Positions 1 through 11,059 of a DNA stretch of 64,000 bases are shown in pieces; the first letter of the stretch is position 1; each line of letters begins with the position of its first letter. Location: contig NW_027307657.1 of the NCBI RefSeq assembly GCF_964275005.1, forward strand, positions 186,001 through 250,000, in the 5' to 3' direction. Made by a program: the position numbers and the translations under genes. Origin of the DNA: Diadema setosum. Taxonomy: Eukaryota > Echinodermata > Echinoidea > Diadematoida > Diadematidae. Below the pieces are notes generated by a model, which worked only from the letters and a program-made list of their open reading frames with translations, did no database searches and was not told where the DNA came from.

Positions 1-650
1 TACAATTTGTAGGCTGCCATCTTGAATTTCAAGATGGCCGCCATAGCAAACAATATTTTGAACCATATCTCATACAGTGAGCATTGTAAAGGCTTCAAAT
101 TTGGTGCAAAATGGGTGTTTGTGATGTCAGACACTCTGATATATCATTTTCTGATATTTTGGATTGTTTTGATACAATTTATAGGCTGCCATTTTGAAAT
201 TCAAAATGGCCGCCATAGCGTTTTTACCCACATCTCACGTTACATTGTAGGAGCATCAAATTTTCAGTAATGCACATGCTTGAAGTGTCCAACGTTCCAG
301 TACAGCTGTTTCCTATTGTGGATCATAAGAAAAAAAAAAACAAACATATAATACCGTGGAATTTGCCAAAATTGTCATAGACCGAATTCATTTTCAGGTA
401 ACGCAGAACGACATCCATCTCTTAATTCAAAATGGCCGCCATAAATTCAGACTGTAACGACGAGGTTCAAATGACGTCATCAATCCATCCTCAGGGGCAA
501 AAACTGCGTGGGGGGGGGGAGGGGAGGGTCCCATACCACTTCCATAAGTGTGGGTAAACATGTAAGCGTTAACATCCCACGTCCCATAATAGCCAAGCGG
601 GTATCTGTATGTGGTTCGCGTACATGTGATTTGTTTTTGCCTCTCAGGCA
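1..650. repeat. Left inverted arm of foldback copy A
   Basis: Tandem degenerate units with palindromic cores near 12-42, 184-214 and a partial one near 424-440. The same order and spacing recur at 25012-25750 in copy B. The arm ends at about position 650, where the sequence departs from copy B because a LINE is inserted. Confidence 0.65.
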
Positions 651-2904
651 AAACATCCCGCAAGAAAGTGGTAGTTTCTTTGCTGTCAAATTTTCCTCCC
701 CACTAGTTGTAATCTAATTCACAATGGCTAATGAGGTTAATATAGACTCCTCATTTGTGACCGAGATTTCAGATTGTGCTGACAACCCTGGCTTTTTACG
801 GTCAATTTATACGGCCACACCTGAGTTGCGATTTGATTTTGATCGCAATGATCGGTTAGTTTACAACATCACTACTAATTATCACTCTGTGAATGAAATG
901 ATTGAACAAATGCAAAAGACTTCTATGAGTGAACTTCTTCTTTTGCATTACAATATCAGAAGTCTTAATAAAAAGATTGATCAGCTGAAAATATTTTTAA
1001 ATCAAGTGAAATCTGATTGTTCTGTTATTGGTATCTCAGAAACTTGGATAAACAATTTGCCGTCCTCGTTTTTGTCTATTCCTGGGTATACGTTTCATTC
1101 GAATAATAAGCTTGATAGGAGAGGGGGTGGTGCAGGATTTTTTGTTACAAACAATTTGAAAGTTAAAATATTGAAAGATTTGAATATAATGTGTGATATT
1201 TTTGGAATGTATTTTTATTGAAATCGAATATCAAAACAAAAGAATATTGTAGTTGGTGAAGTTTATAAACCACCGTCTTCCAATTTCCGGGACTTTTTTA
1301 TGCTTTTTCTGATTTGTTGCTAACGCCTTCCCTATACCAAAAAAAAAAATATATATATATATTTTCATTATGGGAGATTTTAATTTTAATTTGCTTCAAT
1401 ACAATGAAAATGTTCACTGCCAAGAATTTTTAGATCTGATGTTATCCAAATACCTTATACCGTTAATAAGAAAACCTACCCGTGTGACTGACACATCATC
1501 CACGTTGATAGACAATATTTTTTGTAATACTATTTCGTCTGTATTATCTGGTGTCATAGTATCCGATATATCTGATCATTTCCCGATATACGCAAAGGTT
1601 CCTCTCGCGAAAAGTTGTTGTCTTAAGTCTCAAGGATTTACTTTTTGTGAATTTTCTGAAAGAAACATCGATAGACTCAGGGAGAGATTGTTGACTGCTA
1701 ACTGGGAAGAAGTCTTTGGCGTTAACAATGATGTAGAAACTGCATTTAATATTTTTTTTTGATAAATTTTCTATGCTTTATGATGAAATTATTCCTTTAC
1801 GACAATCCACCCTTTCTACCAATAAAAAAGCACCAAGAATGCCTTGGATCACCAAATCCCTCCTTACATGTAAGTCTATCAATCATAAGAATAATTTATT
1901 TTGTAAATACAAGAGGAATCCAAATGATAAAACGAAAGGTAAATATGCTCGTTATCGTAATATTCTTACAACTACTTTGAGACTTTTCAAGAGGAGTTAT
2001 TTCACAAGGCAGTTTGACCTTTACAAAAACGATACCAAGAGCACGTGGAAGGTGATTAATAAAGTTCTCAGAGTTAAAGATAAACCAGTACAAATGAAGG
2101 AAATATCCCAGCATGGCATCTTGATCCAAAATCCGATACATGTTGCTAATGCGTTTAATGATTTTTTTTTGTTGATTTAGGCCCCAGTCTTGCTAGTAAT
2201 ATCCCAGTAACAGATAAAGAATTTCATTATTTTTTAACTGATCCAAATCCTCAATCTGTGTTTTTTACTCCCATCCAAGAATACGAGGTGAAGGATATAG
2301 TTCTTAAGACAAGTTAAAAGCAAAAAAGGGTGCTGGACATGATGGTATTACGAATTTTTTACTGAAAAATATTATATCCGCAATAGTGTCTCCTTTAACA
2401 TAGAATTTGTCCCTTGTTACTGGCGTAGTGCCTAGTCAAATGAAAATTGCTAAAGTTATATTAAATTTTTTGCCATGTTCTTATTCCTTAGGTTCTTGTT
2501 TTTTTTTCCTTTTGTTTTTCATCTCTTTTATATTCTTTTTCCTGTGTACCTTGATAATTTAGTTTTTATATAGTTTCGTCATTATTACTTTGTGTCCTAT
2601 CTCCATTGAATGCATATCAAATTTACACTGGTATATTTTCTTGGAACCTGCGTTTACAAGCTTTGCTTTTGCGGTTCCATCATATTTCACAAGTTATAGA
2701 GAATTGTCTTATGTACATTATATACGCTGACACACTTTCTGTCCATGACCCGATTTATAACATATTTTGTATCTTGCTTGGTTTGTATTCTTTTTAAATG
2801 TATTTCGATGAAATGTATCTCAAGTTAAATATGAAAATAAATATGCTGGAACTGTTTACTGTGTCTCGAGTGTAAGACCGGTGCAGTTTCAATTATTCAA
2901 TTCA
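651..2904 (+). mobile_element. LINE (CR1/jockey-type), internally deleted, inserted in foldback copy A
   Basis: The insertion is defined by comparison with copy B. There the sequence runs from CTCTCAGGCAA directly into TTATTTGGTGTC (about 25740-25765), while here 2.25 kb separates the two halves (about 650 and 2905). The inserted DNA starts with a short leader, then ORF2 with an apurinic-type endonuclease, then a linker and the first reverse-transcriptase motif, and ends in an AT-rich 3' region containing AATAAA-like signals near 2835. The catalytic part of the reverse transcriptase, with its YADD box, is absent, so a large internal deletion has occurred. No ORF1 is present, so the copy is also 5' truncated or began at ORF2. 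Confidence 0.75.
724..2450 (+). pseudogene. LINE ORF2 remnant: endonuclease plus start of reverse transcriptase
   Basis: Non-LTR retrotransposon ORF2, which nicks target DNA and copies its own RNA there. Frame one (724-1221) begins with ATG and carries the exonuclease-endonuclease-phosphatase motifs LHYNIRSLNKK, IGISETWI and RRGGGAGFFV. After a frameshifted stretch, 1370-1762 carries the MGDFNFNLL motif and SDHFPIY near its end, both typical of the endonuclease C-terminal half. The frame at 1773-2180 holds the linker (PWITKSLL, KYKRNPNDK, TWKVINKVL). Around 2320-2360 a fragment reads KKGAGHDGI, the first RT block. Breaks include the stop at about 1219, a frame change near 1760, another near 2170 and loss of everything after about 2460. 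The reading fits the CR1/jockey/L2 assemblage; the exact clade was not assigned. Confidence 0.8.
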
Positions 2905-3056
2905 ATTATTTGGTGTCGTGGAACCTCGCCAATAGTTATATTTAATCCCAGTTATTAAATATTTGTACAAAAGCAAGCACTGATACGATTAAAGATGATC
3001 TTCAAAAACTTGACGCTGCCTCGAGAGAATGAAGACAAACAAAGAAAAGTCTCGCA

Positions 3057-3188
3057 ATGGCAAGAAATACTATGGTCACCCTACCAGGCAACTCATTCAC
3101 AAGCTTGTTTGTTGACCAGAAAATGAAACAACTCATCAGGGAGCTCATAATTTCTGGATGTATTTTTGGAATAACACAGAATGAATAA
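3057..3188 (+). other. 43-codon block conserved between foldback copies A and B
   Basis: An open 43-codon stretch with the sequence feature SLFVDQKMKQLIRELI. Copy B has an indel-free counterpart at 26109-26240, also 43 codons, with about 11 amino-acid differences. The frame is blocked upstream by a stop in copy A. It may be a remnant of a once coding interior, or simply well-aligned non-coding DNA. No family was recognised. Confidence 0.25.
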
Positions 3189-3482
3189 GGATTATCAATG
3201 AGTAGGTTTTCCTGATTGCCCTTGTGTGTGTCATCCTCTATTATCAAGACTTCCAAGATGCTTACTGCTGTACCGCCAATGATTCTAAAACTACAAAGGA
3301 GCAATAAAAGCTCAGTTCTGTGACACTTGGACGCATCAGAATTCCTCAGCATTTCAGAACACCAATACACGAGAATAATCTCAAAAATTGTCACTGCATT
3401 GAAACTGATGAATGTGTTGTTTGGCAATCAGGCATCGGAAACATTCAAGGAGGATATTCTAGAAAGAGATGAAAAGCAGGGC

Positions 3483-3925
3483 ATTCAGACGCAAAAAACC
3501 CCAAAAAAACACATTATACTAGATCGGTATAGCTATACCAAAACGGTATATGTATGCGATGAATTTATACGTCTGAAAGCTGACTAACGAAACCACGTAT
3601 AACGAAACCACGTATAACGAAACGACGGTCAGAGCATCGTTTCGAACTAGAACTCGATAACGAATCAGCACTCCGGGTCCGTTTGAAGGTATGGCGACCA
3701 TAGAACGGTATAAGTGGGCGGGGCTTAATGGGAGCGCAAACGAAAGGTGACCCCACAGCTGTCAATCACGATGACTAAACAGCATACGCATTGGGAGACT
3801 GCACATCTATACGACGTTTCCCACAACGGTCGAAATTAGTGTCTGAACGGTCTGTCGGCTATACGATGATTCTTTATACGTCGTTTCGTTATCGAGTTTT
3901 GGTATAAAATGGCATGCGTCTGAAT
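3483..3925. mobile_element. Short non-autonomous inverted-repeat DNA transposon (MITE-like) in copy A
   Basis: Bounded by ATTCAGACGCA (3483-3493) and its exact reverse complement TGCGTCTGAAT (3915-3925). Further inside, ACCAAAACGGTAT near 3538 and GAGTTTTGGTAT near 3894 extend an imperfect terminal repeat. Two direct GAAACCACGTATAAC copies lie near 3589-3620. Copy B has no such insert and reads straight from the GGATATTCTGGAAAGA block to GAAGTTTTTATGTT, which confirms the insertion. Flanking AGGG-like duplicates are possible. There is no coding capacity. Confidence 0.65.
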
Positions 3926-5689
3926 AGGGGGAAGGAGAGTTTTCATGTTCTGCACTAACATGACTATTGTATCTGAAAGAATTTAAAAAAAATCTATGTG
4001 GGATAATATGAAAAAGGCCAGACATTGAGCTCTTGCAATTGAAATGCACCGTGTAAGATTGAATCAAAAGTCGTTAAGCTTAAGAGGACCACTACCTTCT
4101 TATAACACTTCTACCGGTACAACAGTCTGATAGACCTGTTATTATCCAGTCATTACTGCACGATACAATTATCGGAAGTTAAGTTCTACTGTTCTAAGTA
4201 ATTCCACAATCACTCTTCATCTCACAATTTTATGGCCTTCTCCTCATTTTCACTAACAAAGGTTCATTTTTCATACACATGCCTTGGAAACCCACAAAAC
4301 TGAGCCAAATAATCAGCCTAAAAGTTGAAATATTGATCAGTCAATTCAATCTGACACAGAACGGGGAAAAAAAAGAAACAAATGGTCTATCCAAGATGCC
4401 ATGGGAACTGTCATCCGTCACAACGGGGAAGCAGATATCCTCATTCCATTGCATGTATTAGACGCTACTTCAAGAGTAATAGGGAATTTCAGAAGTATTG
4501 ATGAATATTATGTATAGACACTAATATTTTCATTCTCCTAATGGATGTTTTTAATACTGCATCGCATCTTGTCTGCTCCATCACTGGAATAGGAGACGAT
4601 AAAGTACAATTGACATTGTTGACAGATTATGCTCTGCAAATTGTTGCGAAAAACAAAGGTCTGCTTGGTCACGCCTTTCATGGTGCAGGCTGAAGTTGAA
4701 AATTTGAAGACGTCTCAAAGAGAAGATGGATCAAGAATTCTCTATGCCTTGAATCATGCAGAATGTACAATGACGCAGTCCGATGCCTTCCAGAAGTTGG
4801 GCGTGGATGACTTCAACCTGGACAATCTCCCGCTTTGATCTTGTATAGAGTCTTGATACAACACATCCAAAGAGCAAACCTCGTAAACCATCACAACCTA
4901 ATCTGTGCCTCTTTTTACAGGGGAATATAATGATTATGGTACATTGTATAGCTATTTCCAGGGGATATACATAAACTCTGCAATTAAATGCTTTGAGCTT
5001 CCTACACCAACGGTAGCAACAGAATTCATTATCATGTTCATATGGCAAGAAATACAAAAGTCATTGTTTCTAGAAGAATTTAGAACCAATTCTCCCTTGT
5101 GTACAGCCCTATACTAGTGGTGTAACTTCAAAAACACATGGAGGGAATGAGCCTGGAAGATATTAACTAAGCAAATTTCAGATAAATTTTCTAGTACACG
5201 GCTAATAGTGTTTATTTAAACTCTACAACCAAATCGTCTAAATGGGGGCATTTAGTCACTCAGACACAGTTACTGAAGCACTTGAAAGTCATTTGCTTTG
5301 ACACCAGAAGCACATGATTTCCCATTCGCAAGTTTTACCCAAATGCAATGCTCTTAAAGGAATGTTTCCCATGGCAGCCAATTTGCATTTCAACATGGCA
5401 GTATACCTACAGGAAGCAGTCCTATGCAATAATAATACTATTTATTGAAGTGATTGACTAACACATAGGTCCTGTATGAAAGTGCTCCAGCATGCTTGAG
5501 TTTGCATGGGAAAGATCTTACAGTACCAAATATGGGTCGAAATCCCTCTTGAATTTCAAGAGTGGCAGCCAACGCGAATAATCCACTATTACAGAATGAA
5601 AAATCATGTGTGTGTGTGAGCGTGTGTGTATGTGTTTGTAAAAGAATGTGCAATGTACAACTTGTACACCATCATAAACATTGATATGC
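3926..5689. other. Inner unique region of foldback copy A, no gene seen
   Basis: Only short open frames occur here (for example 4279-4461 and 4629-4838 on the plus strand). None shows a recognisable domain. Copy B lacks most of this interval, which there is replaced by TA microsatellite and another insertion, so copy B is an internally shortened relative. A GT-rich microsatellite lies near 5606-5640. Confidence 0.4.
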
Positions 5690-6551
5690 ATAAAAGTTCC
5701 TTGTAACCACAGATATTAGCTGAAAAGCAGCAATTTTGAACGATAGAATGGCAGCCTCAAAAATGATCTGCAATTTTAGGGAGGGGATCAAAGAGCATCT
5801 GAATGTTCAACCGTTGAGCCCGGTTTATGCCCGAAATATGAACTTTCTTTATTGTTTACAACATGAAACAAGGGTCAAAATATACATTCTGGTATGGTGG
5901 CCATTTTGAATTTCAAGATGGCCACCTACAATATCAAAATGGACGATCATTTCAGAAAAACATGTTCAGAAAGTCTGATAGCATACGCATGCTCTTTGCC
6001 CCAAGTTAGAACCTTACACAATGCATAGGAAATGAGAAATAGGCCCATATTACATTTGCTATGGTGGCCATCATCAAGATGGCCACCAACCAAAATGATC
6101 CATCATTTAAAACAAAAATGTATATATATATTAGCATCTCTGACATCATAAGCATGCTTTTTGCCCCAAATTTATGCTTTTCGTAATGCTTACAACCTTA
6201 GATACACTAAATATACATTTAGCTATGGCGGCAATTTTGAACTTCAAGATGGCAGCCCTCAAATTGTATTAAAACAATATACAATATCAGGAAATGGTGT
6301 ATCAGAATGTCTGACATCATAAACATGCTTTTTGCATCAAATTTGAATCTTATATGATGCTCACATTATGAGAACTGGGTCAAAATACAGGTAGCTATGG
6401 CGGCCATTTTGAAATTCAAAATGGCGGCTGAAGACGTGGTTGAAGAAAATGGAACCAAAGTTTTTTGGATTCAGCACCCCCACATTGACCACGTTAGCTA
6501 AACAAAGTCAATTTTGGCACGAAAATATCACGAGATATAGCAGACCGTACT
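5690..6551. repeat. Right inverted arm of foldback copy A
   Basis: Four palindromic units at about 5896, 6063, 6227 and 6399 (spacing 164-172 bp) followed by a unique end that finishes in a sequence complementary to AGTACG (end near 6551). It aligns with 28755-29668 of copy B and, inverted, with the left arms of both copies. Confidence 0.7.
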
Positions 6552-6620
6552 AAAGCAAGTAGCATCCACAGCCACCAGCGAGCGACAGGTAGATCAGTTA
6601 CTTGAGTACTTCAGGGAGGC

Positions 6621-6775
6621 ATTTTATGAAGGAACTTGTCGGATAAAATGTCCGACAAGTCAATTATATCCGACAAGTTCAGAGAAATCGGCCAATCAGA
6701 CTAACGAATTTCTCAAAACTTGTCGGATAGAAGAGACTTGTCAGATATTTTATCCGACAAGTTCCTTCATGAAAT
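6621..6775. mobile_element. 155-bp inverted-repeat element (MITE-like)
   Basis: The first 29 bases (6621-6649, containing GAAGGAACTTGTCGGATAAA) and the reverse complement of the last 29 (6747-6775) differ at one base. The CTTGTCGGA / TCCGACAAG motif recurs four more times inside, so the whole element can fold on itself. There is no coding capacity. It is a single copy in this window. Confidence 0.6.
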
Positions 6776-7762
6776 GGTACCCAGGAGTGATCGCGGTGCG
6801 GTGAGCTGTGTGTAATAAGTTCTGGGTTGTAATCCAATGGCATGAATAGGTCGTAGAGGGAGGTAGACAGGTTTACACTTTTCAAATACGACCCGATAAT
6901 GATCGGACTGTTGCTGGTCAGCGACGGCTAGCCTGGAAACACTCAACTGCACATTACATGAATATAAGACCAATTTGAGGCTAAAAAAAATCCACACAAC
7001 AATAGATATATAATGTACTCTTACATGAATACCACAAGGATTAAAACAATCATTCCCCCGGCATTCCCCCTAATCAGTTGCTAGCCATCCCGAAAGTAAG
7101 TTCACCTGTATGACTGATCGGCAAGACATGACAAAATATTTTCTCAACCAGGTATAGGTGAAGAGATGTACAAAATTGAATAGTTCATAAATTTAGTAAA
7201 TATGAACATCAACATGCTTAGATCTCTCCTTTTCCAATCATTTGCAATAGCATTAAACATATTAATTTTCAGTTATCCTTTTCTTTCGAGACCCAAATTC
7301 GTAAAATAAAACCATAATTTCATACTTATTCCATCAACTATATCATTGATTAAACAACCCCTTCTTTAACAAATCCTCATTAAATATCACTCCATTTGTT
7401 ATACTTTATAAAGTGTTCTTTATATAATGTATATGATTTAAAAGTTAATACGGTTATTCTTATTGTCTTTAAAATGTCTACATTTATCCATTTCTTGCCA
7501 CATTTCTAACATTCCTTATAAAAATAATTGAAATTTCATATTCATTTTTATCAAAATCATAGTCATACACAAGCGCTCACCAATTCTCAAGAGACGTTCG
7601 GGGGCTCCTGCATTCGTGGTGACGCGGATGTGATAGCAATACCTCTTTATTTCTTGCAAGCTTAGCTAGAGGTTAGTACACTATTCAGGGTGTCTTTTCC
7701 CCCCTACACTATGTTGCGAATTCAATTCCAATACAGAGACTTAAGAATAGATGTACACGTAC
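6776..7762. other. Non-coding interval downstream of the last recognised exon
   Basis: AT-rich DNA with no recognised gene. A minus-strand open frame at 6767-6997 was considered as the next exon of the ZU5 gene, but it does not continue the required phase (see rejected list). Confidence 0.35.
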
Positions 7763-7888
7763 CTGTTCCTCATTGTGCTTTCCAGAAGACCTGTACCATA
7801 AAAGCAAGTCAGTGTCCATGTCCACATAGGAGAAGCGGTCGTCGCTTGTGATCATGAGCTTGCTTTCATGCCGCTTGTGCTGATGGGT
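7763..7888 (-). CDS. Exon of ZU5-domain gene (most 3' seen)
   Basis: A 42-codon exon. The acceptor has a strong pyrimidine tract (TTTTTCTTTTACATTGATTC followed by AG) and the donor is CAG|GTACGT. It encodes THQHKRHESKLMITSDDRF and then YVDMDTDLLLWYRSSGKHN. It starts and ends in phase 0, compatible with the exon at 10291-10511. By position it lies just after the ZU5 domain, where UNC5-like and PIDD-like proteins carry a UPA domain; the match to UPA is not clear by eye and is only a suggestion. The gene must continue beyond it, since a donor follows and no stop is seen. Confidence 0.7.
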
Positions 7889-8934
7889 CTGAATCAATGT
7901 AAAAGAAAAAGTCAAACATAAGTGTTAAAAGTTAGTCTGAAACGAAAGAATAACATTCTAAAAGAACAAAGTGTAAATTTTATCAAAATCGAATCAATTA
8001 AGTTATGTAATCGCGAAGTTTCGCGAAAAAATTCTATGTAATGTTTAATTTGGAACACTTAAAATATTCAGTTTATGTTAATATTCAAACATGTGGGTTG
8101 ATGATGTCATGCACTCACAATTTGATCACGTACAAAAATATGATGAAAATTCAATATTTCTGCTTTAAGATATAAGTATGAAATAATATGATGCCATTCC
8201 TTGTTGCAGTATCTTCAAAATAATAACTCAGACATTATTTAGGGTTTAAAACAGGGGCCTAATTGCGTTTGGACGAAACCATGGAAATTTCAGATTTTGT
8301 GTTAGGCAAGTTGTGAGGTAAATTGTGAGGCGATGACATTATCAATTCACTCATTTGCATATTCATATCTCTTTATACTGTCTGTTCAAGAACTGTTTTG
8401 TGAAAATTATCTAAACTTAACATTTCATAACTTCCTTAATTTTCATCCGATTATAAGTTTTCATAGTTCTGCATATAACATTTTACTTTTTTATCCCACT
8501 ACATTTTCCCCTTGCAAAAAGGAAGCGAAGTCATTGTCGTTGTTAAGGTCACTTCACAGGTCTCAATGTGACTATACGAGTGAGAGACCAACATCAACTA
8601 AAACTGCAGCAATTGAAACTAAACAGTAAACATCTAATGCGCTCCATGGATTGTTGTTTGATTGTTGCTACGGAAGTTGAGACTTTAGTTAAGATGCAAG
8701 TATTTTCAGAAACACCTACTTCAAGAGCCAGCGATTGTGAAACTGATTAAGACAAGAACTCTGAGATTGGTCAATAAACATCATATTACAAACAAACGAT
8801 GTACATACAGGAACTTAAAGGTGAGACATCACAACCGTACACCTAGGAATGCATAGAGATACAAAACATTTGTTCTGATTTGCTCAATATCAATGAATTA
8901 TCCAACCCGGTAATGTATGCCCATATTTGTTTGT
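7889..8934. other. Intron sequence, no further feature
   Basis: AT-rich intron DNA of the ZU5 gene. Plus-strand open frames at 8333-8629 and 8568-8750 show no domain and no splice context. Confidence 0.35.
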
Positions 8935-9012
8935 TTGTTCGCTTTAATCATGGCTAAGCCAAAACACAGAATATTCTGTGCTTATTTTAGTCGACGGGGG
9001 GCAATTTGTCAA
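8935..9012 (+). mobile_element. SINE 3' body fragment
   Basis: The stretch ATCATGGCTA ... GTGCTTATTT ... GGGGCAATTTGTCAATCAGT matches the 3' body of the tRNA-derived SINE at 22660-22742, and its end also matches 22436-22478. The tRNA-like head is missing, so this is a 5'-truncated copy. Confidence 0.55.
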
Positions 9013-9039
9013 TCAGTTGTAACTTGCTCAAGTGGTTTC

Positions 9040-9128
9040 ACATGGGCTTCGAACTGGAGACCTCTTCATCAATATGTGTATTGTAAGCATAACACGGAGC
9101 CCATCAAGCTAGCTCAATCAACTAGAAA
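9040..9128 (-). mobile_element. tRNA-like SINE head, minus strand
   Basis: On the minus strand the sequence shows an A-box-like TAGCTTGATGG (near 9110-9100) and a B-box-like AGTTCGAAGCC (9055-9045), spaced as in a tRNA-derived promoter. It abuts the plus-strand SINE fragment. Its cloverleaf is poor, so it is a retroposon head or a tRNA relic rather than a working tRNA gene. Confidence 0.4.
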
Positions 9129-9269
9129 TGTCGCTATGGCGACTGGTATGCCTCTGCCATAATGCATGATTCTCCTAATAGGTCTAGATAGTACATGTGG
9201 ACAATGTGTGATTACATTTTCACAAAATTGGCAAAATATTAAAATGACAAGTTTGTCACAAATGTGTTG

Positions 9270-10255
9270 AATGTTCACCTTCCTTGACCTAGGTTTAATT
9301 GGATGAATAAGAGAGCATGTATTTGGAATTTAAGGACTATAACTTGACTTTGACCCATTCATACGTTTATACATTGAGTAATTTTCAAGGTATGGAGAAA
9401 AAGTGCAATTCTGTATTGAATAGTAAATTGTTACCATTTTCATCTGGCCTTTGACCCTAAAATTCATAAGATAATCACTGTCAAGCAGAACATGCATACA
9501 TATGTAGTACGTTTCAAGATAACTTGAGCCACTTCCGAGATATGGAGGAAAAACTTAGTTCAGCACTTTCACTTGATCTTTGACCTTTTGACCTTTTGGG
9601 CAAAAACAAAAGAAAAAAAAAGCTTTCCAGAGAATCTCTATTAGGTTATACATGCATACACCAAGTGTAAAAAAAAAAATAATCCTGCTGGCATGGCATA
9701 AGCATGAGGGAAATAGTAAAATTTTGAAGTGTTGCCCTTGATCTTTGACCCCTGACCTTTGACCCCATGAACCCTAAATTCTCTCTGCTAGTCATTACAT
9801 GTCTATATACTATGTTCCATGAAGATGCCTTGAACAATTTCCAAGGTATAGAGAAAAAAGGTGAAGTTTTAATATTTTACTTGACCTTTTGACCTTTGAC
9901 CTCATGACCTAAACTTTCACTAGAGAATCTTAATTTGGTAATACATGTATACACTAAGTTTCAAGAAAATATCTTCAGGCATTGCATAGATATGGTGGAA
10001 AAAGTGAAATTTTATGTATTTGACCTTGACCTGAAATTGACCTTTGACCTTCAGCATGTGGACCCAAAAGTTGATAGGCACAACCTCACCCCCTAATACA
10101 CATACATGCCAAGTTTCATTAGGATACCTCAAAAGGTTTTGATAGTTATCCTGTCCACAAAATTCATTACGGACGGACGGAAGGACGGACGGAAGGACGG
10201 ACGGACAACCCGAAAACATAATGCCTCCGGCACCACTTCGTGGCGGAAGCATAAA
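9270..10255. repeat. Degenerate tandem repeat rich in TGACCTTTGACC, with GACG-repeat end
   Basis: About six degenerate units of 140-180 bp. Each has an AAGTTTCAAGA-like part, a TATGGAGAAAAAGTGAA-like part and a run of TGACC/TTTGACC words. Perfect TGACCTTTGACC occurs at 9753, 9890 and 10038. The block closes with a GGACGGAC simple repeat (10171-10203) and a short palindromic end (GCCTCCGGCACCAC ... GTGGCGGAAGC) just before the exon at 10291. It has the look of a dispersed invertebrate repeat lying in an intron. Confidence 0.6.
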
Positions 10256-10290
10256 AACAATCATGGAAACACAATAAAGACCTCTGTTAC

Positions 10291-10511
10291 GCCCTCAATA
10301 TTCTTGTAGACCAACACGTCCAAAGTGTTCAGGCCATGCGCTTTTGTTGTCCTTGGTAGACAGGGCACACACTGTAGGTGGACAGATTCATGAACTGCCT
10401 TGTTGTATGCCATTATAGGCCATCCGTTGGACAAATGTGTCAGGGAGACATCGAATGATTTCCCACGAGTAACGAATGCTTGAGTCGGTGTCATCTGACG
10501 TGTCATCATCC
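10291..10511 (-). CDS. Exon of ZU5-domain gene
   Basis: A 221-bp exon. The acceptor follows a pyrimidine-rich stretch (TTTTCCTTTCATTCCCATG ... AAG) and the donor is GGC|GTAACA, which is weaker than consensus. The exon begins with two bases that complete a glycine codon started by the ZU5 exon, then reads MMTRQMTPTQAFVTRGKSF and later HESVHLQCVPCLPRTTKAHG. It ends in phase 0. It lies between the ZU5 exon and the 7763 exon and should form the region just after ZU5. No named domain was recognised. The repeat block ending near 10255 sits only about 35 bp downstream of the donor. Confidence 0.65.
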
Positions 10512-11059
10512 CTTCGAACATGGGAATGAAAGGAAAATATTCATTTATGATAACATACTGATACTATTAACAGTAACACTGATTCTGATTATAAACGTGA
10601 TTTCGACCTTCATTATTTTTTTCGAGAACACAAGATTTTATGCTCTCCCAGAGGCCCGTGCCGTTATCATTATTATCCAAGATTGCTTTAGGACACCATG
10701 AGAATATCGTCCGTAAAGCGTGTCTACAGATGGACATAGCGAATGGAAATCTATCTCTTGCTTAAGGTAAAGTCCGGAGACATTCCAACTGATATGGCGT
10801 TTACTACGATCTAAAATTAGATGCGATACAACCTCGTATTTTACACGCTAGAATTGTGCGAATATATTTATGATTCTTTAATTTTCTTTTTCATAGAGAA
10901 ACAATTGTCATACAAAAAGAGGAACAAAACATCAGTTCTTTTACAACATCATTTTCCGTATGGATCTTTATTCAAATGCATATTGAATCCACCGATCTTC
11001 ACCACAGACATTAATGATTAGCCTTTGACTTTGACCCACTTTACATGACCGAATTGTTT
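10512..11059. other. Intron sequence, no feature seen
   Basis: AT-rich. Plus-strand open frames at 10480-10701 and 10821-11021 have no domain and are judged random. Confidence 0.3.

Larger units (their letters stand above)
1..6551. mobile_element. Foldback-type DNA transposon, copy A (left end outside window)
   Basis: Two inverted arms flank a unique centre. Both arms consist of degenerate tandem units of about 165-175 bp, each holding a palindrome of the form GGCCGCCATTTTGAA / TTCAAAATGGCGGCC (for example at 12-42, 184-214, 5896-5926, 6227-6257, 6399-6428). The right end (about 6430-6551) matches, in order and sequence, the right end of copy B at 29485-29668. Copy B supplies the full plan: outer end about 130 bp, then tandem units, then the inner region. 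Copy A is cut by the window start. A LINE (about 651-2904) and a small inverted-repeat transposon (3483-3925) are nested in it; copy B lacks both and shows the uninterrupted sequence. No transposase was recognised, so the element is probably non-autonomous. Foldback elements are known from Drosophila and sea urchin; family membership here is inference. Confidence 0.7.

Noticed and set aside
6767-6997. Minus-strand frame LAVADQQQSDHYRVVFEK... as a further exon of the ZU5 gene
   Set aside because: After the AG near 6932 the needed phase 0 reads into a stop within five codons. The readable frame would need a different phase, and the last exon ends in phase 0.
10160-10210. GGACGGAC repeats as a CRISPR-like array
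   Set aside because: A simple octanucleotide repeat without spacers, in an animal genome.
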